DNA from: Chitinophaga fulva
GTDB lineage: Bacteria; Bacteroidota; Bacteroidia; Chitinophagales; Chitinophagaceae
Length of the DNA stretch: 64,000 nt
Assembly (NCBI RefSeq): GCF_012927205.1
Contig: NZ_JABBGC010000003.1
Coordinates: forward strand, 682,001-746,000
Direction of reading: 5' to 3'
Position 1 is the first letter of the stretch. The number at the start of each line of letters is the position of its first letter. Shown here piece after piece: positions 7,227 through 15,299 of this stretch. The notes beneath the pieces were generated by a model. The model worked only from the letters and a program-made list of their open reading frames with translations. It was not told the DNA's origin and did no database searches. The translations under genes and the position numbers were made by a program.

Positions 7227-9062
7227 ATGCTACATCCTATCCGACTTTTCCGGACAGCCCTATGTCTGTTTCTTGTCGTATCTGTACTGGCATCCTGCAA
7301 AAAGGACAATACCCAGGACGACACCGGTAAAAAGCCCTCTAATGAATTGCTCGAAAAAATTAAAGCTGCCGGATACAGTTCGAACGGCATCGTAAAAGTT
7401 GACGGCGGCTATATTGTGGAAGGGGATATTTTCATCAGTGAAAAAGAAATCGACCGCCAGGTAACTTCTCCGCAACTGCGGATTGCCAAAAGTGAGCAAT
7501 ACCGTACCAACAACCTGATCAGCCTGCCCGGAGGCCAGCGTGAGATTACTATTTCCGTTACCAATCTGCCACCCGCCTATGTTGCGGCAGCAGACGAAGC
7601 CATCAGGCGCTATAATGACCTGCACCTGCGCCTTACCTTTAGAAGAGTAAGCAGCGGCGGTAATGTGGATATCCAGAACGCGAACCTCGGTGCTGGTATA
7701 TTTGGCCGCTCTGCCGGTTTTCCGGACGCACAGGGTAACCCGCCCAGCCCTATCCTGCTGAATGCAGGGTATATCGGCAGCAATCCGGACCCCGGTTTCC
7801 TGGCAACGCTGTTCGCACATGAAATCGGACATACCATCGGGCTGCGGCATACCGACTATTTCAACAGAAGCTACAGCTGCGGTTTCTCCAATCCCAATAA
7901 TGAAGGAGATGGTGGCGTAGGAGCCATTAACATCCCTGGTACGCCCACTGCGGAAGATCCCAACAGCTGGATGCTGGCCTGTACCTCCACTACTACCAAC
8001 AGACCCTTCAATACCAACGACCAGGTTGCCCTGCAGGCGTTATATGGCACGCCTCCTGAAGTGGGCATCGGTGGATATGACCTCCAGTCACAGCGCGACC
8101 TCTCCTTTGCCTTTGACTATACCAGCAGTGGCAAGGCCGACCACCTCGTGTTGTACCGTCCTGGCGACGGCGTGTTGTACATCCTCAAAAACAACAACGG
8201 CAGCTTCACCCAGGCATTTGCCTCCAATCAGGGTATCGCCGGCTACAACCTGATGTCTGCCGATGACCGCGTCATACCATTTGACTACACCAGCAGCGGC
8301 AAAGCCGATCACCTGCTGCTTTACAGGCCTGGTCAGGGTGTCATCTATATATTGAAAAACAACAACGGCTCCTTCACCCAGGTGTATGCTTCCCATCAGG
8401 GTATCGCTGGCTATAACCTGGCGTCAGTGAAAGACCAGGTCATTGCTTTCGATTATAACCACAGCGGCAAAGCGGACCACCTCGCCCTATACCGCCCCGG
8501 CGACGGCGTATTATATATCCTCAAGAATGATAACGGTAACTTCTCCCAGGTATTTGCTTCCCACTCCGGGGTTGGCGGATACGACCTGCGGTCCAACGAT
8601 GATAAGATCGTAGCATTTGACTATACCGGTACCGGTAAGGCTGACCACCTGGCGTTGTATCGTCCGGGTCAGGGTGTGTTATATATCCAGAGCAACGTCA
8701 ACGGTTATTTCAGTGAGGTGTTTTCCTCCCATTCAGGCGTGGCCACTTATGACCTGCAGTCTGTTACCGACAGGCTGTTCCCATATGACTTTACCGGCAG
8801 CGGTAAACAGGACCATCTGGCATTGTATCGTCCTGGTCAGGGCGTATTGTACGTGATCAAAAATACCAATGGCGTTTTTCAGACTGTCTACGCTACCCAA
8901 CAGGGATTAGGCGGTTACAACCTGCAATCCCTAGATGACAAGGTATTTCCGTTTGACTACCAGAGCAACGGTAAAAACGGTCACCTGGTATTATACCGGC
9001 CGGGAGCTGGAGTATTGTATATTCTGCAGAACAGCAGTGGAAATTTCACCAGGGTCCGTTGA
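7227..9062 (+). CDS. Secreted M57-like (HEIGH) metallopeptidase with six 56-aa repeats
   Basis: The 611-residue lipoprotein has a signal peptide ending in the LASC lipobox (Cys24). The catalytic core carries HEIGHTIGLRH (198-208), a full HExxHxxGxxH metzincin-type zinc site, with a possible Met-turn at NSWML. It fits the dual-action HEIGH (M57-type) group. From residue ~278 to the end there are six tandem repeats of about 56 residues (8062-9059). Each has the pattern GYxLxSxxDxxxxFDYxxSGKxDHLxLYRPGxGVLYI, resembling degenerate FG-GAP/VCBS blades. The enzyme is predicted to be surface-tethered or periplasmic, with the repeats serving as an adhesive or substrate-binding part. It is monocistronic, with a strong terminator downstream. 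Confidence 0.88.
   Translation: MLHPIRLFRTALCLFLVVSVLASCKKDNTQDDTGKKPSNELLEKIKAAGYSSNGIVKVDGGYIVEGDIFISEKEIDRQVTSPQLRIAKSEQYRTNNLISLPGGQREITISVTNLPPAYVAAADEAIRRYNDLHLRLTFRRVSSGGNVDIQNANLGAGIFGRSAGFPDAQGNPPSPILLNAGYIGSNPDPGFLATLFAHEIGHTIGLRHTDYFNRSYSCGFSNPNNEGDGGVGAINIPGTPTAEDPNSWMLACTSTTTNRPFNTNDQVALQALYGTPPEVGIGGYDLQSQRDLSFAFDYTSSGKADHLVLYRPGDGVLYILKNNNGSFTQAFASNQGIAGYNLMSADDRVIPFDYTSSGKADHLLLYRPGQGVIYILKNNNGSFTQVYASHQGIAGYNLASVKDQVIAFDYNHSGKADHLALYRPGDGVLYILKNDNGNFSQVFASHSGVGGYDLRSNDDKIVAFDYTGTGKADHLALYRPGQGVLYIQSNVNGYFSEVFSSHSGVATYDLQSVTDRLFPYDFTGSGKQDHLALYRPGQGVLYVIKNTNGVFQTVYATQQGLGGYNLQSLDDKVFPFDYQSNGKNGHLVLYRPGAGVLYILQNSSGNFTRVR
8062..9059 (+). repeat. Six in-frame tandem 168-bp coding repeats
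   Basis: Period is 168 bp (56 codons), and all copies are in frame inside the metallopeptidase gene. Protein conservation is much higher than DNA conservation: copies 1 and 2 differ at many third positions while the residues GKADHL and LYRPG persist. This means the array is old and under protein-level selection, not a recent slippage product. Confidence 0.85.
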
Positions 9063-9093
9063 TAACTACCTGAAGCAAAAAATTTATCATAAG

Positions 9094-9118
9094 CGGTGGC
9101 AGGATGTTCCTGCCACCG
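9094..9118 (+). terminator. Terminator of the metallopeptidase gene
   Basis: Perfect 11-bp GC-rich stem (9094-9104 / 9108-9118) with a 3-nt loop, followed by TTTGTTT. It lies 32 bp after the stop codon. Confidence 0.85.
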
Positions 9119-9180
9119 TTTGTTTATCCAGGTTAACCTGAATACTCAGTTGAGTCAGACTAAAATTTTCCCTTAAATAC

Positions 9181-9211
9181 TTTGAATTATAAAATGGGTA
9201 AATTAACTTTG
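9181..9211 (+). promoter_or_regulatory. Bacteroidota-type promoter
   Basis: TTTG (9181-9184), 19 bp, then TAACTTTG (9204-9211), an exact match to the TTTG-N19-TAnnTTTG consensus. It drives the small membrane protein gene at 9256 and probably the DoxX-like gene behind it. Confidence 0.7.
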
Positions 9212-9255
9212 TATCTCAAAGCACTTTCTACCAATCACCCAAATAAAGCCGTGCG

Positions 9256-9588
9256 ATGATTTCAAGAACAAAATTCGTCATTGCCTTTCTCGCTTCGGCG
9301 TTTGCCTTTCAATTTATCTCTAATTCAGTATTGGGAACTGAAGTCCGGCTCTTTCCCGGAAACGGCGAGTGGTTCCCTGGAACTGGGTCTCCCATAGGCT
9401 GGAAGAGCACCTTAGCCACAATACTATACCCTGTCAAATTTGTTTTGATAGGCCCCTTGTCGTTTTTAGCTCAGGACCCGGACCCGGCGCCCCCCGTTTT
9501 GGTCCTTTCGTTTGCTTTTTACTGGACTGCCATCGCATTCGTTCTTCATTATCTCCTTAGTAAAATAATCACGCGTAAAAAAGCATGA
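9256..9588 (+). CDS. Small membrane protein of unknown function, 110 aa
   Basis: Three hydrophobic segments are visible: residues 5-25, about 55-70 and about 80-102. Between them lies a Gly/Pro-rich stretch (FPGNGEWFPGTGSP) and a PDPAPP loop, and the C-terminus is basic (KIITRKKA), consistent with an inner-membrane protein with a cytoplasmic tail. I do not recognise a family. It has its own consensus promoter and is followed 92 bp later by a DoxX-like gene in the same direction, so the two may be cotranscribed. Confidence 0.65.
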   Translation: MISRTKFVIAFLASAFAFQFISNSVLGTEVRLFPGNGEWFPGTGSPIGWKSTLATILYPVKFVLIGPLSFLAQDPDPAPPVLVLSFAFYWTAIAFVLHYLLSKIITRKKA

Positions 9589-9680
9589 ATTTTAGCGGGA
9601 CCAGCATATTCCGATAGGATATTGTAAAAGTTGGGAGTAAATCCACCAAAAAGTTCGGGTTACATCATAAATAAACCCAT

Positions 9681-10403
9681 ATGAGCAGCATTGAAGAAAT
9701 ATACTATCAAGCCAAGTCTGACAAATGGTTTAAGGGGTTTGCTGTGTTTTGTCGTATCGCTTTGGCAGCGAGCTTTATTCCAGCTGGCCTGGTAAAAATC
9801 ATGGGAGAACGTTTCGCCGCCGGACTGCCGCCTAATAACCCTCTGGGACATTACTTCGATGCCTTATATCTAACAGGCTATTATTATACTTTTATTGGAT
9901 GTGCTCAAATCGTAACAGCTATATTACTACTGATACCGAGGACGTCCCTTCTTGGTGCGCTGATGTACTTTCCGATGATCGTCAATATTTGTGTGCTGAC
10001 TTATGCTACACGCTTTGCAGGTACCAGGCTCGTCACGATGATGCTATTGGCAAGCTTGTTTTTATTAATTTGGGATTATGACCGTTTAAAATACATTTTG
10101 CCGTTTAAGCAGCCCCCAACCAACTATCCTGCGCTTAAGAAAAAACTGCGTATGCGCCTTCGGATCATATTTTTTGGTGGTTCATTTGTATTATTGGCCT
10201 TTATCATAGTCGGTACTTCCTATTTATATGAGATAGGACCGGGCAACTCTGAAGCGGAGTGCAGCAATCAATGCTCTACCAGCAAAAATCCCGCAGCCTG
10301 CGAATCTTTCTGCGACTGCATTTATAGTCAGGGTCAACCGCTGGATAGTTGTTTGGCACGTTATGAAAAGGTAAAAGATATGCGCAATTCTAACGCGAAG
10401 TAG
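9681..10403 (+). CDS. DoxX-like membrane protein with Cys-rich C-terminus
   Basis: This 240-residue protein has a DoxX/SURF4-like four-helix membrane part. TM1 contains ALAASFIPAGLVKIMGERF, followed by helices around residues 65-85, 90-105 and 110-130. A fifth hydrophobic segment near 160-180 leads to a C-terminal tail carrying six cysteines in about 30 residues (C-x3-C-x8-C-x3-C-x-C-x10-C). DoxX-family members are linked to quinone or thiol redox at the inner membrane. The tail could bind metal or form disulfides outside the membrane. Function is not known; the transcription unit ends at a perfect hairpin. Confidence 0.78.
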   Translation: MSSIEEIYYQAKSDKWFKGFAVFCRIALAASFIPAGLVKIMGERFAAGLPPNNPLGHYFDALYLTGYYYTFIGCAQIVTAILLLIPRTSLLGALMYFPMIVNICVLTYATRFAGTRLVTMMLLASLFLLIWDYDRLKYILPFKQPPTNYPALKKKLRMRLRIIFFGGSFVLLAFIIVGTSYLYEIGPGNSEAECSNQCSTSKNPAACESFCDCIYSQGQPLDSCLARYEKVKDMRNSNAK

Positions 10404-10436
10404 CTGGGATGTGGGTGATCATTGCAGGTAACAGGC

Positions 10437-10490
10437 CACAGATAATGAATCCAGCGAAAAGTTACCCATCCGCTGGATTCATTATCTGTG
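10437..10490. terminator. Bidirectional hairpin terminator
   Basis: Perfect 20-bp inverted repeat, arms 10437-10456 and 10471-10490, with a 14-nt loop. It is placed between the convergent DoxX-like gene and the GldFG-type permease gene (stop at 10506). Confidence 0.8.
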
Positions 10491-10505
10491 ATGACTAACT
10501 TAGCC

Positions 10506-12824
10506 CTATCTTCTTTTGCGCATGATCAATATAACAGCTCCGGTTGCCAGTAACATGCCTGGCAACACCCACAACAAAAATATCTTTAGCACTTGCAGGC
10601 CATTGGGTGTTAAGGTGATCCTTTTGTCATTGGTTTCGGGGCGTGTGGCATCTATGGGATACTCGCCATAGCACAACCAGCTGAAAAGCGAGGTACTAAA
10701 ATAGAAGTTGGCCGTTTTCAAATCTCCACGCTTCGCCATTAGCTCGTTGTTGGAGACGAAATCTGCATCACCGGTTACAATGATACGTTGTTCTTTACCA
10801 TTCACTTTGCGGCTGAGGCTCAGGGCCAGGGGTACAGACTTTCTCTCATCACCGTTGGCAGCAGAAAAAGCGACTTCTCCGGAATCGGTCACCAGCCGGT
10901 CCTTTTTAATCCAGCTCCGGGCAGCATCGGAAATTAACAGTGGCTTTACCGTAAAACCGTTGTTGTTATTCCAGGTAAGCCCTGTTGCCCCGGGCATGGA
11001 TACACGCATACTATCACCAAAGGCGTTGGCCACCGGCTTCGTAAAAGTGGCAGCGGTGCCAGTCAGGTAGGACAGGGCCAGGTCTGGCGCCAGGTCTTTA
11101 CTCGGCTGTGCAATGACACCGTCCATTAGCTGTACGCCCAGGCTTTGCAGCAACGGATTGAGCACAGCTTGTTTTCCCGGCTCACCGGCTACCAGGAGGT
11201 TACCACCTTTATCAATGTATTCCCTGATCCTTGTGAGGGCGGTTTCGCTGAAGCTCGCTTTAGGATCGGCCACCACCAGGGCGGCAATATCGGCCGGGAT
11301 GTCGGATGTCTGCGCAGAAACAGTATCTACGTCAAATCCCTGATTTATCAGCGCATAACGGAAAGTAGGCTCGTTGTTCAGCTTCCGATACTCCCGTTCT
11401 CCGGATTTATGAATGCTACGCTCTAATTCTCCGGTCAGGAAAACGATCCTGGGTGGCCGGGTCTGTTGCAGACGCTTAAAAGCTGCTGCCACTTCCGTTT
11501 CGTTCGGGAACAACCCTACATCATCAAAAATACGAAGGAAGGTGGCTTTACCCTTATAACGCAGCTGCAAGACAAAACGATTGAGCTCCGGTTTCAGGTC
11601 TATCTTTTTCCGGATCTCCTCCGGCGTTTTAAACATATTAATATCCAGATTCTGCCCTTTGGCTTTCTGTCTGGCTACCTCCTCCAGGTTTTTACCCTTG
11701 TAGTATTTAAGATCTTCCTTGCTGGCGTCAAACGTACTGTCATAATAGTTCACAAAGTGGAAGCTAATGTCTGGTTTAAACCTTAAATAGGATTGCCAGC
11801 CCCCAATATAGTTGTTTTGGTACTGGGGCAGGCCCAAATAGGAATACCGGTTTAACAGGTTGTTGTAAACGGTTACCTCAAGGGGGCCTTCATTCAATTC
11901 TTTAACAATGCGCTGTACATTAGGCGTAAGCGTCCTGGCTTTATAGGCGGTAGTATCGTAGTAGCCGGTAAAACGGGGGCGTGAGCTCACATACCCTATC
12001 AGCAGCACCAGCACCACTATGATAGCATACCGTGCACCTTTTACTGTCAGCGGCCTGGATTCCATACCACCCTTCAGTTTAAGATAACTGAAAGCGAGGA
12101 ACATGCCGGTAACCAGCAGGAAGTAAAGAACATCACTCGTGGAGATCAGCCCTCCCTGCATATTGCGGGCCCGACCTGCCAGCGAAAGAAAATAGGTAAG
12201 GTCCCTTACAAAGCTAATATCCTGCCAGAGGGTACCAATATAGCTCAGTGCCGCAATAGTGACAAAGGTGCAGACGGCCGCTACCACCTGGTAAGTGGTA
12301 AGACAGGACATGAAAAGACCTATGGCAGCGTACGTGCATAACAACAGGTAAAAGCCCAGGGCAGCGGACAACAGGATGCCGATGTCTATTGACTGGATAT
12401 TGTAAATGCCTGCCACCATAAAAATGCCGGCTATAGCTACCATGATCAGGCTATACACCATGGTAGCCGCATACTTGCCAAGAACGATCTGCCATACCTT
12501 TACCGGTGAAGAATACAGCAACCGCATGGTACCGCTGCTGGTTTCCCGGGCAACAAGCCCCATTGTCAACAATGGTATATAGAGATACAGCTTTTCCATC
12601 ACCGTATCAAACAGGGCACTCCGATCTAAAAAGACACCGTGGGTGAGATTCGTCAGGAACCCGGCATCCATGCCGCCAGACTCCTGGTAATTGAGGTAGC
12701 GCTCCAGCGTGCCCATATAGGTCAGGCCACACTGTACCAGGAACGCAATCATCAGGAACCAGACTATCGGCGAATAGAAAAGCGTACGCAGTTCGGTCTT
12801 TGCAATTTTGATAATCGTTTTCAT
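10506..12824 (-). CDS. ABC permease fused to GldG-like auxiliary domain (GldFG type)
   Basis: The 772-residue protein joins two modules. Residues 1-265 form an ABC-2 permease with about six TM segments, including the GldF-like phrase ARETSSGTMRLLYSSPV. Residues ~275-740 form a large extracytoplasmic GldG/ABC_transp_aux domain (IVFLTGELERS, YIDKGGNLLVAGEPG, IIVTGDADFVSNNE). A final TM near 745-768 and RKRR end the chain. In Flavobacterium, GldF and GldG are separate and work with GldA in gliding; fused versions also occur in other Bacteroidota exporters. It lies 18 bp after its ATPase gene and is last in the line sigma-FecR-SusC-SusD-ABC. Confidence 0.88.
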   Translation of the reverse strand: MKTIIKIAKTELRTLFYSPIVWFLMIAFLVQCGLTYMGTLERYLNYQESGGMDAGFLTNLTHGVFLDRSALFDTVMEKLYLYIPLLTMGLVARETSSGTMRLLYSSPVKVWQIVLGKYAATMVYSLIMVAIAGIFMVAGIYNIQSIDIGILLSAALGFYLLLCTYAAIGLFMSCLTTYQVVAAVCTFVTIAALSYIGTLWQDISFVRDLTYFLSLAGRARNMQGGLISTSDVLYFLLVTGMFLAFSYLKLKGGMESRPLTVKGARYAIIVVLVLLIGYVSSRPRFTGYYDTTAYKARTLTPNVQRIVKELNEGPLEVTVYNNLLNRYSYLGLPQYQNNYIGGWQSYLRFKPDISFHFVNYYDSTFDASKEDLKYYKGKNLEEVARQKAKGQNLDINMFKTPEEIRKKIDLKPELNRFVLQLRYKGKATFLRIFDDVGLFPNETEVAAAFKRLQQTRPPRIVFLTGELERSIHKSGEREYRKLNNEPTFRYALINQGFDVDTVSAQTSDIPADIAALVVADPKASFSETALTRIREYIDKGGNLLVAGEPGKQAVLNPLLQSLGVQLMDGVIAQPSKDLAPDLALSYLTGTAATFTKPVANAFGDSMRVSMPGATGLTWNNNNGFTVKPLLISDAARSWIKKDRLVTDSGEVAFSAANGDERKSVPLALSLSRKVNGKEQRIIVTGDADFVSNNELMAKRGDLKTANFYFSTSLFSWLCYGEYPIDATRPETNDKRITLTPNGLQVLKIFLLWVLPGMLLATGAVILIMRKRR

Positions 12825-12842
12825 TTATGAATGATAGAAGAA

Positions 12843-13772
12843 TTAAGATTGAGAGGATTTAATGGACAATTGTTTGAAGATGGTATCCAGCGCGGTCTTA
12901 TCGAAGTTGATCTCACGAAGGCGCCATCCGTTATGGACCGCAGTAGCTGTCAGCCGTTCGGCGATTTCCTGGTCGCCACTGAAATGTACCCGCAACTGTC
13001 TTTCCGTGAGAAATTCCACCTTCTCCACACCGGCCATCTGCAGCAGTGCAGCTTCCGTCGGCGGGTTTTCGAGGTGCATGACCACGCTGCGTGGCTCTAC
13101 ATAATTATTGAAGGCGTCCATGGTGTCAGCAAAAACAATCCTGCCGTTCTCAATCATCCGGATCTCTTTGCAGAGCAGTTGTACTTCCGTGAGGATATGT
13201 GATGAAAAGATCACCAGGCAATCCTTCGCTATCTCCTTGATCAATGCCCTCACCTCTATGATCTGGTTAGGGTCCAGGCCATTGGTAGGTTCGTCCAGCA
13301 CCACCAGGCGGGGACGGTGAATAATAGCCTGAGCGATGCCCACGCGCTGCCGGTAACCACCGGAGAGGTTGCGTAACATGCGCTTGCTGAAATGGGCAAT
13401 GCTGCAACGTTCCTTTACTTCCTGTAATGCCGCCTGTATTTTGTCCTTCGGCATTTGCCGCAGACCGGCACAATAGGTCAGGTACTCGTCAACCGTCAGC
13501 TCCAGGTGCAGGGGCGCCTGCTGTGGCAGGAAGCCCACTTCTCTTTTGGCCAGTTGTGGTTGCTCCCTCATGTTGAATCCATTGATATACACCTGCCCTT
13601 CAGTTTGATTAAGCGTTCCACAGAGGATATTCATCGTGGTAGACTTCCCCGCGCCGTTAGAACCCAATAACCCTACTATGCCTGTCTGGTTAAACTCCAT
13701 GTTGATATCACGGATCGCCCAGGCAGCGGAATATTTGTGAGAGAGATGTTCAATTTTTACGATACTGTTCAT
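12843..13772 (-). CDS. ABC transporter ATPase (GldA/CcmA-like)
   Basis: The 309-residue NBD has Walker A GSNGAGKST (37-45), signature LSGGY (136-140), Walker B LVVLDE (156-161) with PTNGLDP, and an H-loop in FSSHILTEVQLLC. A C-terminal ~80-residue extension is usual for the GldA/DrrA-like group. It starts 27 bp after the SusD stop codon and 18 bp before the fused permease-GldG gene, so it is the energy subunit of that transporter and seems cotranscribed with the SusCD genes. Substrate unknown. Confidence 0.93.
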   Translation of the reverse strand: MNSIVKIEHLSHKYSAAWAIRDINMEFNQTGIVGLLGSNGAGKSTTMNILCGTLNQTEGQVYINGFNMREQPQLAKREVGFLPQQAPLHLELTVDEYLTYCAGLRQMPKDKIQAALQEVKERCSIAHFSKRMLRNLSGGYRQRVGIAQAIIHRPRLVVLDEPTNGLDPNQIIEVRALIKEIAKDCLVIFSSHILTEVQLLCKEIRMIENGRIVFADTMDAFNNYVEPRSVVMHLENPPTEAALLQMAGVEKVEFLTERQLRVHFSGDQEIAERLTATAVHNGWRLREINFDKTALDTIFKQLSIKSSQS

Positions 13773-13799
13773 TATGTTGATGGCTGTTGATGCGATGAT

Positions 13800-15278
13800 T
13801 TATGGATTGTTGGACATGCCAGGATTATATTGCATGTAATTGTACGGCAGCTGCATGACCAAACGATTGGGTTGACGTAATGTAAATACCGATGTGCTGC
13901 CGTCCTTGTTATACAGTGTATGCGTAAAAGTTATTCCGGCGAACAGCGGGTCTACAGAAAGACGGCGCATATCAAACCAGCGGTAGCCTTCCATGGCAAA
14001 TTCACGGATGCGTTCTTCGATCATGAATTTGATCAGTGCAACCTGATCGTCTGCTACGGCGGCCGGTACTGCTGCGTCGGCAACCGGCATACGATGCTGA
14101 CGGAGGGTTTCCACATCCGCTACAGCACCAGGCAGATCGTTGAGCCGGGCCTTGCATTCGGCACGCAACAGATATAATTCCGATAACTCCAGCCCATACC
14201 GGGTGTACTTCACACCATACTTTCTCAGGCGTCCACCGGGATTAAGGGACCCATCAGGATTCTTGTTGGTATACAGGCGCAGGCGCAGGTCGGAAGCTCC
14301 GAACAGGGCCGCCGTCTGCGGTGTCAGTACCAGCCCGTTATTTCCATACAGATTACCATTGTAGCCTGCATTATAGTAGACCTTGAAGAGCACTGACTCT
14401 GTCAGGTCGATATAACTATTCCCCGGCCCTTTGGCTGGACCGATATTGGGGTCCATGGGCAGGAAGGAGCCACCCGTCCCCAGGGTCAGGTTATAATCGT
14501 ACAAGGTAGCGCCGCCAGCTCCCAGGTCGTTGAAAGCTGCATTCAGCATTGGCAAGGCATCACTATAACGGCCCATAAACAGGTATATTTTACCTAACAA
14601 ACCTTCTGCTGCCGGTTTGGACATACGGGTACGGATAGCAGGAACTACCGGCAGGTCGGGCAGGGCTTCTGTAAGGTCCCTGATGATAAAATCATACATT
14701 TCCTGCACAGTGCCTCTTTTAAATATGGTAGCTGTGATATCCGTCTGCGTAATGATAGGGAAACCCGGGTCAGTGCCTGCCGTAGCAGCCTGGTATGGTT
14801 TCGCATAAAGATTGATGAGCTGGAAATTGCTCCAGGCACGGGTTGCCCGGGCTTCCGCGCGGATGCTTCTTTTTTGTTCATCTGTTCCTCCGCCGGAATT
14901 CATCACCTCATTAATGATCTTGTTCAACTGATACTGATTGGTCATAAGACCGCTCAGCAACAATGGTGGACGCTGATATGGATCATTCGGAAAGTAGATC
15001 ACATCCTGCCACTGGAAAAGCCTGGTCATATGTTGGGAAACAGTACTGAACAGTGCATCTTCTGCGGCCAGGTCATCTTCCATTAATACCACTTCCTGCC
15101 ATCCCCCTGCAAAACGCGACTGATAGAAATCAGGACTGTTCATCAGTTTATCATAATCGGACGTAGAAGATGCTACCTGACTGCCCAGCGGCACCACCTC
15201 CAGGAAGCTTTTGTTACAAGCGGTAAAGCCTACAGGGGTTGTGACGCAGATCAGGAGATATAGTAATTTCTTCATCAT
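13800..15278 (-). CDS. SusD/RagB-family outer-membrane lipoprotein (cluster 1)
   Basis: The 492-residue protein starts MMKKLLYLLICVTTPVGFTAC, a lipoprotein signal with cysteine at about residue 20. The body has SusD hallmarks: the TPR-like helical scaffold (RAEARATRAWSNFQLINLYA) and the C-terminal EGYRWFDMRRL motif. SusD proteins cap the SusC channel and bind the ligand at the cell surface. It follows SusC by 21 bp and precedes an ABC ATPase by 27 bp. No glycoside hydrolase is nearby, so the ligand need not be a glycan. Confidence 0.94.
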   Translation of the reverse strand: MMKKLLYLLICVTTPVGFTACNKSFLEVVPLGSQVASSTSDYDKLMNSPDFYQSRFAGGWQEVVLMEDDLAAEDALFSTVSQHMTRLFQWQDVIYFPNDPYQRPPLLLSGLMTNQYQLNKIINEVMNSGGGTDEQKRSIRAEARATRAWSNFQLINLYAKPYQAATAGTDPGFPIITQTDITATIFKRGTVQEMYDFIIRDLTEALPDLPVVPAIRTRMSKPAAEGLLGKIYLFMGRYSDALPMLNAAFNDLGAGGATLYDYNLTLGTGGSFLPMDPNIGPAKGPGNSYIDLTESVLFKVYYNAGYNGNLYGNNGLVLTPQTAALFGASDLRLRLYTNKNPDGSLNPGGRLRKYGVKYTRYGLELSELYLLRAECKARLNDLPGAVADVETLRQHRMPVADAAVPAAVADDQVALIKFMIEERIREFAMEGYRWFDMRRLSVDPLFAGITFTHTLYNKDGSTSVFTLRQPNRLVMQLPYNYMQYNPGMSNNP

Positions 15279-15299
15279 GCTGTGTAATTTAAAATCAGA

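Noticed and set aside
8062..9059. Regular 168-bp repetition that could look like a CRISPR or satellite array
   Set aside because: The period is a multiple of three, stays in frame, and conserves protein rather than DNA, so it is a coding repeat. No short direct repeats with unique spacers were found anywhere in the window.
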